A DNA stretch of 64,000 nt, from positions 1 to 64,000 of the forward strand of contig NZ_WPCV01000005.1 of the NCBI RefSeq assembly GCF_018035235.1. The letters are read 5' to 3'. The translations under genes were made by a program, and so were the position numbers. Origin of the DNA: Citrobacter sp. On2M. GTDB lineage: Bacteria > Pseudomonadota > Gammaproteobacteria > Enterobacterales > Enterobacteriaceae. The notes under the pieces were generated by a model, which worked only from the letters and a program-made list of their open reading frames with translations, searched no databases and was not told the DNA's origin. Each line of letters starts with the position of its first letter. The first letter of the stretch is position 1. Of the stretch, positions 22,668-33,900 are shown piece by piece.

Positions 22668-23012
22668 ATGCGCTGTAAAACGCTGACTGCTGCTGCAGCA
22701 GTACTACTGATGTTGACTGCAGGCTGTTCCACTCTGGAGCGAGTGGTTTACCGCCCTGACATCAACCAGGGAAATTATCTGACACCTACCGATGTCGCCA
22801 AAGTGCGTACAGGTATGACGCAACAGCAAGTTGCTTATGCTCTGGGTACACCAATGATGTCCGATCCTTTTGGTACTAACACCTGGTTTTATGTGTTCCG
22901 TCAGCAGCCTGGGCATGAAGGTGTAACACAGCAAACGCTGACGCTGACCTTTAACAGCAGCGGCGTATTGACCAACATTGATAACAAACCCGCTCTGACC
23001 GACAACAAGTAG
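22668..23012 (+). CDS. bamE: BamE (SmpA), outer-membrane assembly lipoprotein
   Basis: Small BAM-complex lipoprotein, 114 residues, lipobox LTAGC (Cys20), with the SmpA/OmlA fold ([28 protein letters not shown]). It stabilises BamD-BamA. Monocistronic, with a bidirectional terminator shared with the convergent ratAB genes. Confidence 0.97.
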   Translation: MRCKTLTAAAAVLLMLTAGCSTLERVVYRPDINQGNYLTPTDVAKVRTGMTQQQVAYALGTPMMSDPFGTNTWFYVFRQQPGHEGVTQQTLTLTFNSSGVLTNIDNKPALTDNK

Positions 23013-23023
23013 GTTTGAGAGAT

Positions 23024-23056
23024 CAAAAAAAGGTGCTCAATGAGCACCTTTTTTAT
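23024..23056. terminator. Bidirectional terminator between bamE and ratB
   Basis: AAAAAAGGTGCTCA-TGAGCACCTTTTTT, a perfect hairpin with A and T tracts on either side, between convergent genes. Confidence 0.92.
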
Positions 23057-23062
23057 TGTCTG

Positions 23063-23359
23063 TTATTTTTTAGCGGATTTTTCTGCTCGCTGCCTGCGCA
23101 GTTCTTTTGGATCAGCAATCAATGGCCGATAAATTTCCACCCGATCGCCGTCATGAAGAACATCGGCTAGCTTAACCGGACGGCTGTAGACGCCCACTTT
23201 ATTTTTACTGAGATCGATATCGGTACGTAATTCCAGCAGCCCGGAAGCACGAATAGCCTCTTCCACCGTTGCACCCTGCTGCAGCGTGACGCGCTGTAAA
23301 TACTGTTTCTCGGGCAGCGCGTACGCTACTTCAACAACAATTTTAGCCGACGCTGACAC
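23063..23359 (-). CDS. ratB: RatB (YfjF), RnfH-family ubiquitin-fold protein
   Basis: A 98-residue protein of the RnfH family (beta-grasp fold), called RatB because it pairs with ratA; no confirmed antitoxin activity. The GTG at 23359 overlaps the end of ratA, the conserved arrangement; a longer in-frame start inside ratA (23431) was rejected. It carries the family ending [17 protein letters not shown]. Confidence 0.92.
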   Translation of the reverse strand: MSASAKIVVEVAYALPEKQYLQRVTLQQGATVEEAIRASGLLELRTDIDLSKNKVGVYSRPVKLADVLHDGDRVEIYRPLIADPKELRRQRAEKSAKK

Positions 23360-23786
23360 TGTAAACCTCTTTCGCGCGAAGCGTGAAGGCCTGCACCATG
23401 TTAGAAGCCAGCTCTTTAAAGATGCGGCCAAACGCCAGCTCGATTAACTTATTGGTGAACTCAAAATCGAGATGAAACTCGATACGACACGCTTCATGGC
23501 TTAGTGGCGTAAACTTCCAGCCGCCAATCAGTTTCTTGAACGGTCCATCGACCAGATGCATCAGGATGCTCTGATTACTGGTCAGTTGATTGCGCGTGGT
23601 GAACGTTTTGCTGATCCCTGCTTTCGAGACATCCACAGCGGCCGTCATTTGTCCTGGAGTCGACTCCAGCACGCGGCTACCGGTGCAACCCGGTAAAAAC
23701 TGGGGATAGGATTTAACATCATTCACTAGCTGATACATCTGTTCCGCACTGTAAGGTACTAAAGCGGTCCGGCTAATCTGAGGCAT
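23343..23786 (-). CDS. ratA: RatA (YfjG), START-fold ribosome-associated protein
   Basis: Coenzyme Q10-binding (COQ10/START-like) protein; in E. coli reported to bind 50S subunits and block 70S association, hence annotated as a toxin, though a ubiquinone-related role is also proposed. 147 residues starting [18 protein letters not shown]. An in-frame ATG at 23798 is possible. Divergent from smpB. Confidence 0.92.
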   Translation of the reverse strand: MPQISRTALVPYSAEQMYQLVNDVKSYPQFLPGCTGSRVLESTPGQMTAAVDVSKAGISKTFTTRNQLTSNQSILMHLVDGPFKKLIGGWKFTPLSHEACRIEFHLDFEFTNKLIELAFGRIFKELASNMVQAFTLRAKEVYSVSVG

Positions 23787-23940
23787 AACAATTTCCATCA
23801 ATATCAATCACGCAAATAATACCATTTATCCCCTGCTAAAAAAAACGCTATAGCCTAACTCGTGCTAAGATAGCGCCTTGCGCCCCGCTGGATGAAATGG
23901 GGTGTTTTTCGATTCCAGATTACCTATACTGAGCGGCATT

Positions 23941-24423
23941 ATGACGAAGAAAAAAGCACACAAACCTGGCTCAGCCACAATCGCGCTTAACAAGCGCGCA
24001 CGACACGAATACTTTATTGAAGAAGAGTTCGAAGCAGGCCTCGCCTTGCAGGGTTGGGAAGTCAAATCCCTGCGCGCGGGTAAAGCTAACATCGGCGACA
24101 GCTATGTCATTCTTAAAGACGGCGAAGCGTTCCTGTTTGGCGCCAACTTCACGCCGATGGCGGTGGCCTCAACGCACGTAGTATGCGATCCCACCCGCAC
24201 CCGTAAGTTGTTGTTAAACCAGCGCGAGCTCGACTCCTTGTATGGTCGAATGAATCGTGATGGTTATACCGTTGTTGCGCTTTCGCTGTACTGGAAAAAT
24301 GCCTGGTGCAAAGTGAAAATTGGCGTTGCAAAAGGTAAGAAACAGCACGACAAACGCTCTGATGTCAAAGAACGCGAATGGCAGTTAGATAAAGCGCGTA
24401 TTATGAAAAATGCTGGCCGCTAA
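23941..24423 (+). CDS. smpB: SmpB, tmRNA-binding protein
   Basis: Partner of tmRNA in trans-translation: it binds the tRNA-like domain and occupies the empty mRNA channel of stalled ribosomes. 160 residues with the OB-fold core ([21 protein letters not shown]) and the basic C-terminal tail. In E. coli ssrA follows directly; here the 16.6-kb bap locus intervenes. Start at 23941 gives the usual length. Confidence 0.97.
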   Translation: MTKKKAHKPGSATIALNKRARHEYFIEEEFEAGLALQGWEVKSLRAGKANIGDSYVILKDGEAFLFGANFTPMAVASTHVVCDPTRTRKLLLNQRELDSLYGRMNRDGYTVVALSLYWKNAWCKVKIGVAKGKKQHDKRSDVKEREWQLDKARIMKNAGR

Positions 24424-24994
24424 ACGCCACTCCACTGCAACCAGTCTCTCAACTTGAGGCTGGTTCTTATTTTTTAGTTATTGAACCCCGCCCAATACAT
24501 TCACCCAACTTATAGTATATTTATGCTGAATCGTCCAAAGATGAAATAACCCCTCTATCATTATGGTAGCTGTCTATAGTCTAATAATATAAAAGTTCAA
24601 GATCATAAATTCGTATTTTATTTTATTGAATAACACTATTATTACTGGCGTTTATTATATTATATAAAATCCAAATAAAGACAATTAATACAACAGGTTA
24701 ACAAGTAAACCTCCGTTAAAATCATACTGGAAAGAATCCTTTTCAAATGACTAAATAGTTTTTTAAAATGGATAAGTTGCAGAATAGTTTCTTTCTGACT
24801 ATATCATCTAATACGAAAGAACTATTCAGCCAAAAGGGCCCAAACGCAATACGTCAATAAAATAACATCTGCTTGACCTAATCAATGTAATTACATGTGT
24901 AAATTCATTTTTATGATGAACCGGGCCCCTGTCTGCTCATTTTCCCAGCGCTGTTGCGGATTAATACTCCCGGCATGCCATCAGGAGTGAACAT
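24424..24994 (+). promoter_or_regulatory. AT-rich intergenic region: smpB terminator and bapA control region
   Basis: A hairpin AACCAG...CTGGTT followed by a T-rich tract (24438-24475) ends smpB. The remaining 500 bp is strongly A/T rich, with no credible ORF. It presumably contains the bapA promoter. In Salmonella bapA is activated by CsgD; I cannot point to a defined operator here. A small palindrome TGTAATTACA occurs near 24887. Confidence 0.5.
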
Positions 24995-27900
24995 ATGCGT
25001 CTACTCGCCGTTGTATCAAAATTAACTGGCGTTTCCACAAATGTTGAAACCTCTGAAGTTACGCTCAGTTCACCTTCTATAGTGAAACTGTCGGTGTCGC
25101 GTGAGGAAGTAAGCCAACTGGCACGCGTTAATCAGGATCTGGTTGTCACACTCCGTTCAGGTGAAACCATCACCATTAAAAACTTCTACGTCGGAAAAGG
25201 TGATGCGCAAAACCAGCTTGTTCTGGAAGACAGCAATGGCGCGCTGTGGTGGGTCCAGGATACCGATGGCGCTTTCCACTTCCAGCATTTAGACGATCTC
25301 ACTCCGCTGATGGCAGCCGAAGGTGGTCATGAAGGTGGAGCTGTCTGGCCCTGGGTTCTTGGTGGGATCGCGGTTGCTGGTGGAATAGGCCTTGCTGCAG
25401 GAGGCGGTGGTGGCAGCGGTGGGAGTGATAACAATGCCGGAAACGGTAATAGTGGCAACAGCAACGGCAACGGCAACGGCAATGGCAATGGCAATGGTGA
25501 TGGTGATGGTAACGGCGATGGCGGCACTCCGCCAACGACAACACCTAACATACCAGGCGTGCCCGTTATTACCAGCGTAATCGATAATCAGGAGCTGATT
25601 ACAGGTCCTGTCAATCAACAAGAATCTACCAACGATAATACGCCTACTCTCCAGGGCACCGGCCCCGCTAATGCCACCTTACATATTTTTGATAACGGTG
25701 TCGAAATAGGCAAGGTCACTATCGATGCCAACGGCAACTGGTCGTTTACGCCATCATCTCCGCTCGCGGACGGTACCCACCAGTTTACCGTCCGCGCCTC
25801 AGACAGTACGGGCAGCAGTGGAATGTCGGACAGTTGGGAAATTACTGTTGATACGCTTGCCCCCGACGCCCCTGTAGCGACAGAAGTCGCTGATGATTTT
25901 GGTTCTATCACCGGTCTTATCGCCAATAATGGCGTAACCGACGATGCCACACCGACGCTCACTGGCACTGGCGAAGCTGGTTCTTACATCTGTATTTCTG
26001 ATAACGGCATTCTGATTGGCATGGTCCAGGTGGATGACAATGGTTTCTGGACGTTTACACCGGACACGCCGCTCAGCGACGGTGTTCACAACCTGACGCT
26101 GACGCAAACAGATGCCGCAGGTAACGTGAGCGCGGAAACAACCGTGCCAACATTTACCGTTGATACGACTCCGCCTGCAGCCGCGATCATTTCTTCCGTT
26201 AATCCGGAAGGTACAACGGTAACCGGTAGCGCGGAAGCTGGAAGCCTGGTCATTATCATCGGCAGTAATAATCAGGTTTTAGGTTCTACAACGGTCGACC
26301 AAACCGGCAATTTCTCCATCGCGATTTCACCGTCACAGACGCACGGAGAAGCGCTGATCGCGAAGATCCATGATCAGGCAGGTAATATCGGGCCAAATAC
26401 GTCCTTCAATGCCACCAATTCAGGCTACCCGGGCGTACCCATTATCGTCAGCGTTATGGATGACGTCGCCCCCTCAACCGGGCCATTGAGCAACAATCAG
26501 GCCACCAATGACCCGACGCCCACGCTCTCAGGTATCGCAGACGCCAACAGCACGGTAAACATTTATAACAATGGCAGCCTGCTGGCGAGCGTTACTGCTG
26601 ATGCTAACGGAAACTGGAACTGGGCTTCGCCAACCAACCTGCCTGATGGTCCTCACGCCTTTACCGTCGATGCAACGAACGCATCAGGAACCGGAGGAAT
26701 GTCGGCAGCATTCACTATCAACATTGACACACAACCACCGTTGCCACCGGATGATCTGAGTGTATCCGCTGATGGCACTGTCGTCACCGGAACCACCGAG
26801 CCCGGCAATACCGTGGTTATCACCGACGCTGGCAATAATCCTATCGGCAGCGGTGTCGCCGGACCCGATGGCTCATTTTCTATCACTATTAACCCGCCGC
26901 AGACCAATGGCGAAACCATTACCGCTGTCGCTACCGACCCGGCAGGAAACCTAAGCCCATCGGAAACGGCGCTCGCGCCAGACATCACGGCCCCGCAGCC
27001 GCCTGCTAATCTGGTGATTAATCCCACTGGCGATCAGGTGACCGGCACCGCAGAACCCAACAGTACGGTGCATATCCTGGCTCCCGGCGGCGCGATTATT
27101 GGAACAGCAATCGCAGGCTCAGGTGGGAGTTTCACCGCCACGCTGGTTCCACCACAGACCAATGGAGAACATCTCGTCGCCAACGCGACGGACGCGGCAG
27201 GTAATACCAGCGCCAACAGCCCAGTTACCGCACCGGATACCACAGCGCCTGATGCGCCAACTGGCGTCACCGTCTCAGGAGACGGCAGTTCTGTGAGTGG
27301 ACATGCTGAAGCGGGGAGCACCGTCACCGTCAAAGACAGCAACGGTAACCAGATTGGCGTAGGCCAGGCTGACAGCGGCGGCAACTTCGCCGTGTCTATA
27401 ACACCGTCGCAAAAGAACGGCGAAACGGTAAACGTCACCGCAACGGACAGCAGCAATAACGAGAGTCTGCCGACTTCCGCGTTGGCGCCGGATATCACCG
27501 CCCCCGACACCCCGATCATTACCGCCGTGACGGATGACCAGCCCATGTACCAGGGCCCTCTCAATAACGGCGACGTCACCAACGATAGCAAGCCTAAACT
27601 GGAAGGCACCGCCGAAGCGGGTTCTCAGGTCAAAATTTACGATAACGGCACCCTGCTAACAACCATTACCGCTGATATCAACGGTAACTGGAACTATACG
27701 CCTACCTCGGCGCTGAGCGAGGGCGCTCACATTTTCACGGTGACCGCCACAGACGCAGCGAATAACACCAGCAGCGCGGCAAGCTGGAAAATCATTGTCG
27801 ATAGCATCGCGCCGACAGCACCCGCCATTACATTGGTGAACGACGATGTCGGGACGATAACCGGCAATGTCGCCAACAATGGCGGCATCACCAATGACAA

Positions 27901-30900
27901 CACGCCGACGATTTCAGGTACCGGTGAACCCGGTTCGTTGGTCAGTTTGTTTGATAATGGCGTTTTGCTAAATACTGTCCTGGTCACCAGTTCCGGCACA
28001 TGGCGCTATACGGTGCCGGATAGCGCTCCACTCACTGATCGGGTGCATAATTTCACGGTATCGGCCACGGACATGGCAGGTAACGTCACCACCTCACCAA
28101 TCGTGGTGTCTGTTACGGTGGATACGCAAGCGCCCGCCGCACCTGTCATTGTCAGTATGACGGATGATGTCGGTAGCATCCAAAGCGATCTGCCCACCAA
28201 CAAGAGTACGGACGATACTCTGCCAAAACTGAACGGTACGGGGGTTGCAGGTTCAACCGTCACGCTCTATGACGGTACGACGCCTGTTGGCAGCGTGGTA
28301 GTGCCGCCTGGAGGTAACTGGAGCATCCAGTTGACTCAACCGCTAAGCGAAGGGCCACACACTCTGACAGCCGTGGCGACGGATGCCGCAGGTAATGCCA
28401 GCGCGCCGGGAAGCTTTACGTTAACCATTGATACCACCCCACCAGCGGCTCCGGTGATTACCGTCGGTGAAGGAATCGTGGGCAACACCACCGTTGCTCT
28501 GGCGAACGGAGGTAGTACGAAAAGTACCGCACCGGCCCTCTCCGGTACGGGTGAGCCGGGCGCAACCATTACTATTTTTGACAATAACGCCAGTATTGGT
28601 ATCGCCACCGTTCAGCCAAATGGCACCTGGACATTTACCCCGGACCCCGTACTCATAGAGGGTCCACACAAATTTACCGCCACGGCAACTGACGCTGCAG
28701 GTAATACGGGGATCCCATCGGCTAGTTTCACTCTGACGGTAGACAACACGCCTCCCGCTCAGCCTGGTGCCCCCATCATTACTGACGATGCGGCTCCGAT
28801 AACAGGCGTAGTCACGAATGGCAATACCAACGACACCACGCCTACCTTTAGCGGCACCGGCACGGCTGGTGATGTGATCTCGGTGTATCTCGACGGTAGT
28901 GCCACGCCGCTGGGCACCACAAAAGTTGGCGCAGATGGCACCTGGAGCTTTACACCAACCACACCTATTAATCCGGACACTTATCAGGTTACCGTTACCG
29001 CAACCGATCCAGCGGGCAACGTCAGCCAGGCTTCGACTCCTGTTACCCTGAACATTGATATTACCCCTCCCGCAACGCCCACAATCCTTGCCGCAAATGA
29101 CGACGCAGGTGCAATTCAGGGAGATATCCCGGAAAACGGTACCACCGATGACAGCACACCAACTGTGCGCGGAACCGGCGAAAGCGGCTCGATCATTACG
29201 CTGTATAACGGCACGACGGTTATCGGCACCACCACCGTAGTGAATGGTTTGTGGAGCATCACACCGACGACGGCGCTGCCCAATGGCACCTACACGCTGA
29301 CGGCGGTTGCCACCGATGCCGCTGGCAACCCCAGCAATGCATCAAATAGTATCTCGTTTACGGTGAATTCGACGCCGCTTACCGCCCCGCTGGTGACAGA
29401 TATCGAGGATAACGTCGGCGTGATTACCGGTACACTCGGCAGTGGCAGCGTGACGGACGATCTCTCACCGACCGTCAGCGGTACCGGAACGCCGGGTAGT
29501 ACGATCCTAATCTATGATAATGGCAATCCCATCCCGCTGATCATCACAACGGTGGGAGCCGATGGTAAGTGGAGCGTGGACGTCCCACTCTCGGCCAACG
29601 TGCAACACACGCTGACCTTTGGCGCGCAGGATACAGCAGGTAATAGCCTCCCGGCGGCCAACCCGATCGTTATAACAACCGATACGCAAGCGCCGGGCGC
29701 CCCCGCTGTAGACACCATAGATAATAGCGGTACGCTGGTGAGCGGGACAGCCGAACCGGGCAGCACCGTCATCATCAGAAACGGTACAACGGTGCTGGGC
29801 CAGGCCGTCGCAGATAGCATTACCGGCGCTTTCACCGTCACAATTTCACCGGCACAGACGGCGGGTGAATCATTGAACGCAATTGCCCAGGATCCAGCGG
29901 GTAACCAAAGCGGAGAAACACCGTTTACCGCCTCAATCTCGGGCCTTCCGCATCCGCCAACTCTGCAAATTATCGACGATGTTGCCCCCGGAACAGGCGA
30001 TATTGGCAACGGGAAAACCACCAATGACACGCAGCCAACCTTACAAGGCGTGGCAACCGCCGGAGCTGATGTAAATATCTACCAAAACGGCCTCCTGCTG
30101 ACCACCGTCCCAGCTGACGCGAGTACCGGTGCCTGGAGCTACACCCTCCCCACCGCGCTGGCAGACGGCACAACCTGGAGCTACGCTGTGTCGCAAACGG
30201 TGGGAAGTGACACCAGCGGCAAGTCGCCAAACTATGTCATTACTATCGATACCACTGCGCCGCTTGCGCCGAGCATCACCGCCGTTACTGATGACGTCGC
30301 CCCAGTAACGGGCAACGTCGGCAGTGGACAAAGCACCAACGACGTGCGTCCAACACTGAGTGGTTCAGGCGAGATTGGCGCGACCATTACGGTTTATGAC
30401 GGTGGCGTATCCATCGGTACCACTACCGTTAACAGCAGCGGAAACTGGAGCTTTACCCCGCAGAACGCCCTGAATGACGGCTCTCATACTTTCACCGTAC
30501 GCGCCACCGACGCCGCCGGAAATCAGGGGCTCGCATCAGCCCCCTATCCGATAACGGTTGATACAGGCCTGCCTTCAGCACCGGTCATTGTGTCGGTAAC
30601 CGATGATGTAGGTGTAACATCCACGCTCATTTCCGGGCAGACAACCAACGATAATACGCCAACCCTGGCAGGTACCACCGAAGCCAATAGCCTGGTCACT
30701 CTTCGCGATAACGGCACGGTGATTGGCACCACCACCAGCGACGGAAGCGGCAACTGGAGCTTTACGCCTTCTCCGGCACTCGGCGAAGGCAATCACGCGT
30801 TGACCGCCACGGTCACGGACGCTGCTGGCAACGTTAGCCCGGCGACAGCGCCGTTCTCGCTGTTGGTCGACACACTCCCGCCAGTAGTACCAACGATTGT

Positions 30901-33900
30901 GTCAGTCATCGACGATCAGCCGGGAAGCACGCTGTTGACCAACGGCCAACTGACCAATGATGCCCAACCCACACTGAGTGGCACGACCGAAGCTAATGCT
31001 ATTGTCACCATTCGTAGTAACGGAACGATCATTGGCACCGCAAATGCCGATGGCTCCGGTAGCTGGAGCTTCACCCCAACAAACGCGCTGGCGCAGGGGG
31101 AAAATATCTTTACGGTGACCGCGACGGATGCAGCGGGCAACACCAGCGGAGCTTCTGCCTCGTTCACCGTTTTGGTCGATTCGATTGCGCCGACAGCACC
31201 GATAATTCTGACCGTTCAGGACAACACAGCCCCGACAACCGGGCCTATCTCTAACGGGCAAATCAGTAACGAAAGTCGCCCGGCGCTCAGCGGTACGGGT
31301 GAAGTTGGCGCGACCATTACTGTCCTGAGCGATGGCCAACCCATTGGCACCACTATCGTCGGCGCGGGTGGAACCTGGAGCTTTACACCCTCAGCAGCGT
31401 TAGGTAACGGCCTGCATACGCTGACCGCCACGGCGACAGATAGCGCAGGCAATACCAGCCTTCCTTCAGGTGGCTTTACCTACACCGTCGACACGCTGGC
31501 ACCGACAGCACCAGCTATTACTCAGGCCGCCGATGATTTCGGGTCGCAGCAAGGGAACTTAACCAACGGTCAGTCAACGGATGACGCACGCCCCGCCTTG
31601 AGCGGCACGGCCGAAGCCAATGCCACGGTGAGAATTTACGATAACGGAGCGTTTATCGGTTTAACCACAGCAGATGGCACGGGCGCCTGGAGCTTCACGC
31701 CGGGAACCGCGCTTGGCAACGGGAATCACACGCTGACAGCGACAGCAACCGACGCGGCTGGAAACGTAAGCCCAACGTCCGCTGGATTTAACATCGTTGT
31801 TGATACCGTGGCCCCGCTAGCGCCAACAATTATCCAGGCTTTTGATGACGTACTGCCAGGTACCGGAACGCTGTCGAACGGTGCTTACACCAATGATACC
31901 CGTCCCGTACTGAACGGTTCGGCGGAAGCCGGTGCCCGGATAACTATCTACGATAATGGCACGCTGCTGGCAACAGTAACTGCGGCGATAGACGGCAGCT
32001 GGGAATATCTGCCGGCTACGCTGAGCAACGGTCAGCACGTGTTTACCGCTATCGCCGCCGATGCCGCCGGGAACGTGAGCCCCATATCAGGCGGGTTTAC
32101 TCTTAATGTCGACACCATTGCGCCTTCCGTCCCGCTGCTGGTCTCAGTGGTAGATGATGTCGCAGGCGGCGTGTTCAATGCGGCGCTCAGCAACGGACAA
32201 CTGACCAATGATGCACGCCCGACTCTAAACGGTACCGCTGAGGCAGGCAGCACTGTCAGCATCTATGACGGCAGCACCCTGCTGGGCACGGCGCTGGTGC
32301 AAAGCAATAACAGCTGGTCGTTCACCCCCACCACACCACTGGCGAATGGATCGCACACGTTCACCGTCACCGCCACCGATGCGGCGGGCAACACCAGCGG
32401 TGCGACGGCAGGCTTTAACGTGGTGGTCGACACCACGGCACCGGCGCAGCCTTCAATCAGCAATATTATTGACGATGTTGGACCAAACACGGGGGCGATT
32501 GGCAGTAATCAGCCAACCAACGACGCACGCCCAACGTTAAACGGCACCACCGAGGCCAACGCGCGGGTCGATATTTATGATAATGGCACCTTTGTCACCA
32601 GCGTGACAGCGGACGGCAGCGGCAACTGGAGCTACACCCCGGCTACCGCACTGGCACAAGGTACCCACTCGTTTACCATCACCGCAACGGACAGTGCGGG
32701 GAATACCAGTGGTACATCGTCTGCGGCAGCGATTGTGGTCGATACCGTCGCCCCGGGCATCCCTACGGGGCTGGCGGTCAACGCCAACGGCACCACGCTT
32801 ACTGGCATTGCCGAACCAAACAGCACGGTCATTATTACCTCCAGCGGCGGAACGGTGATCGGTACGGCAACCGCCAACGGCTCCGGTAATTTCACTTTCA
32901 CGCTGAACCCACCCCAAATCAGTGGGCAAACGCTGCTGGTTAGCGCACAGGACGCCGCAGGCAACATCGGCACGGCGGGTAACGTGCTCGCACCGTTTAC
33001 CGGCGTACCGCCTGCGCCGGTTATTGCCAGCGTGTTCGATGACGTCGGCACGATCACGGGGCTGGTCGCGGCCGGAAAAACCACCAATGATACCCTGCCT
33101 ACGCTCAGCGGAACGGCACAGGCTAACGCCATCATCAATCTGTACAACAATGGCGCGCTCATGGGCACTACGACCGCAGACGGTAACGGGCTCTGGAGCT
33201 TTACGCCATCCGGCGCACTCAGCGAAGGCAGCCACGCGTTTACCGCCACGGCAACAAACGTCAACGGCGCAAGCGGGTTGTCCAGTTCGTTCAGCGTGAT
33301 TGTGGATACCACGCCACCGACCGCGCCAACGATACTGATCAGCGCCGATGGCGGTACCGTCAGCGGCGTCGCCGAAGCGGGAAGCACGGTCATCATCTCT
33401 CTACCCGGCGGCACCAGCGTGACAGCAATCGCCAACGGCAGCGGTGTTTACAGCGTCAACCTGCCGGTTCGCCAGATTGAAGGGCAGTCGCTGTCCGCCA
33501 CGGCAACCGATGCAGCGGGAAATACCTCATCACCAACAAGCGCTATCGCGCCGGTATTGCCGCTGCTGGCTGAAGACAATGTCACCAGTCTGCCACTACA
33601 AACCGATGTGATCGTCAGCACCGAGCATCAAAGCGATTATGGCTTCCTGTTGGTTAATGCGCTGGGAAATGTCGCCAACGTGCTGGGGAACGATACAGCA
33701 GCCGTCAATTTCAGCATCGCCCCTGGCGGCAGCGGATCCATTACGATCAATGCCGCCGCCACCGGCGTGGTCCTGTCGCTGCTGAGCACCATGGAAATTG
33801 TCATCCAGCGCTTTGACACCTCGCTGAATGCCTGGGTAACGGTGGTGGATACCGGTAAACCAGACTTTGCCAGCCTGCTCACCCTGGGCGCCTCAGGGGT

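Noticed and set aside
25299-25621. His- or Pro-rich open frames opposite the bapA linker
   Set aside because: They are antisense translations of the Asn/Gly hexamer repeat and have no initiation signals.
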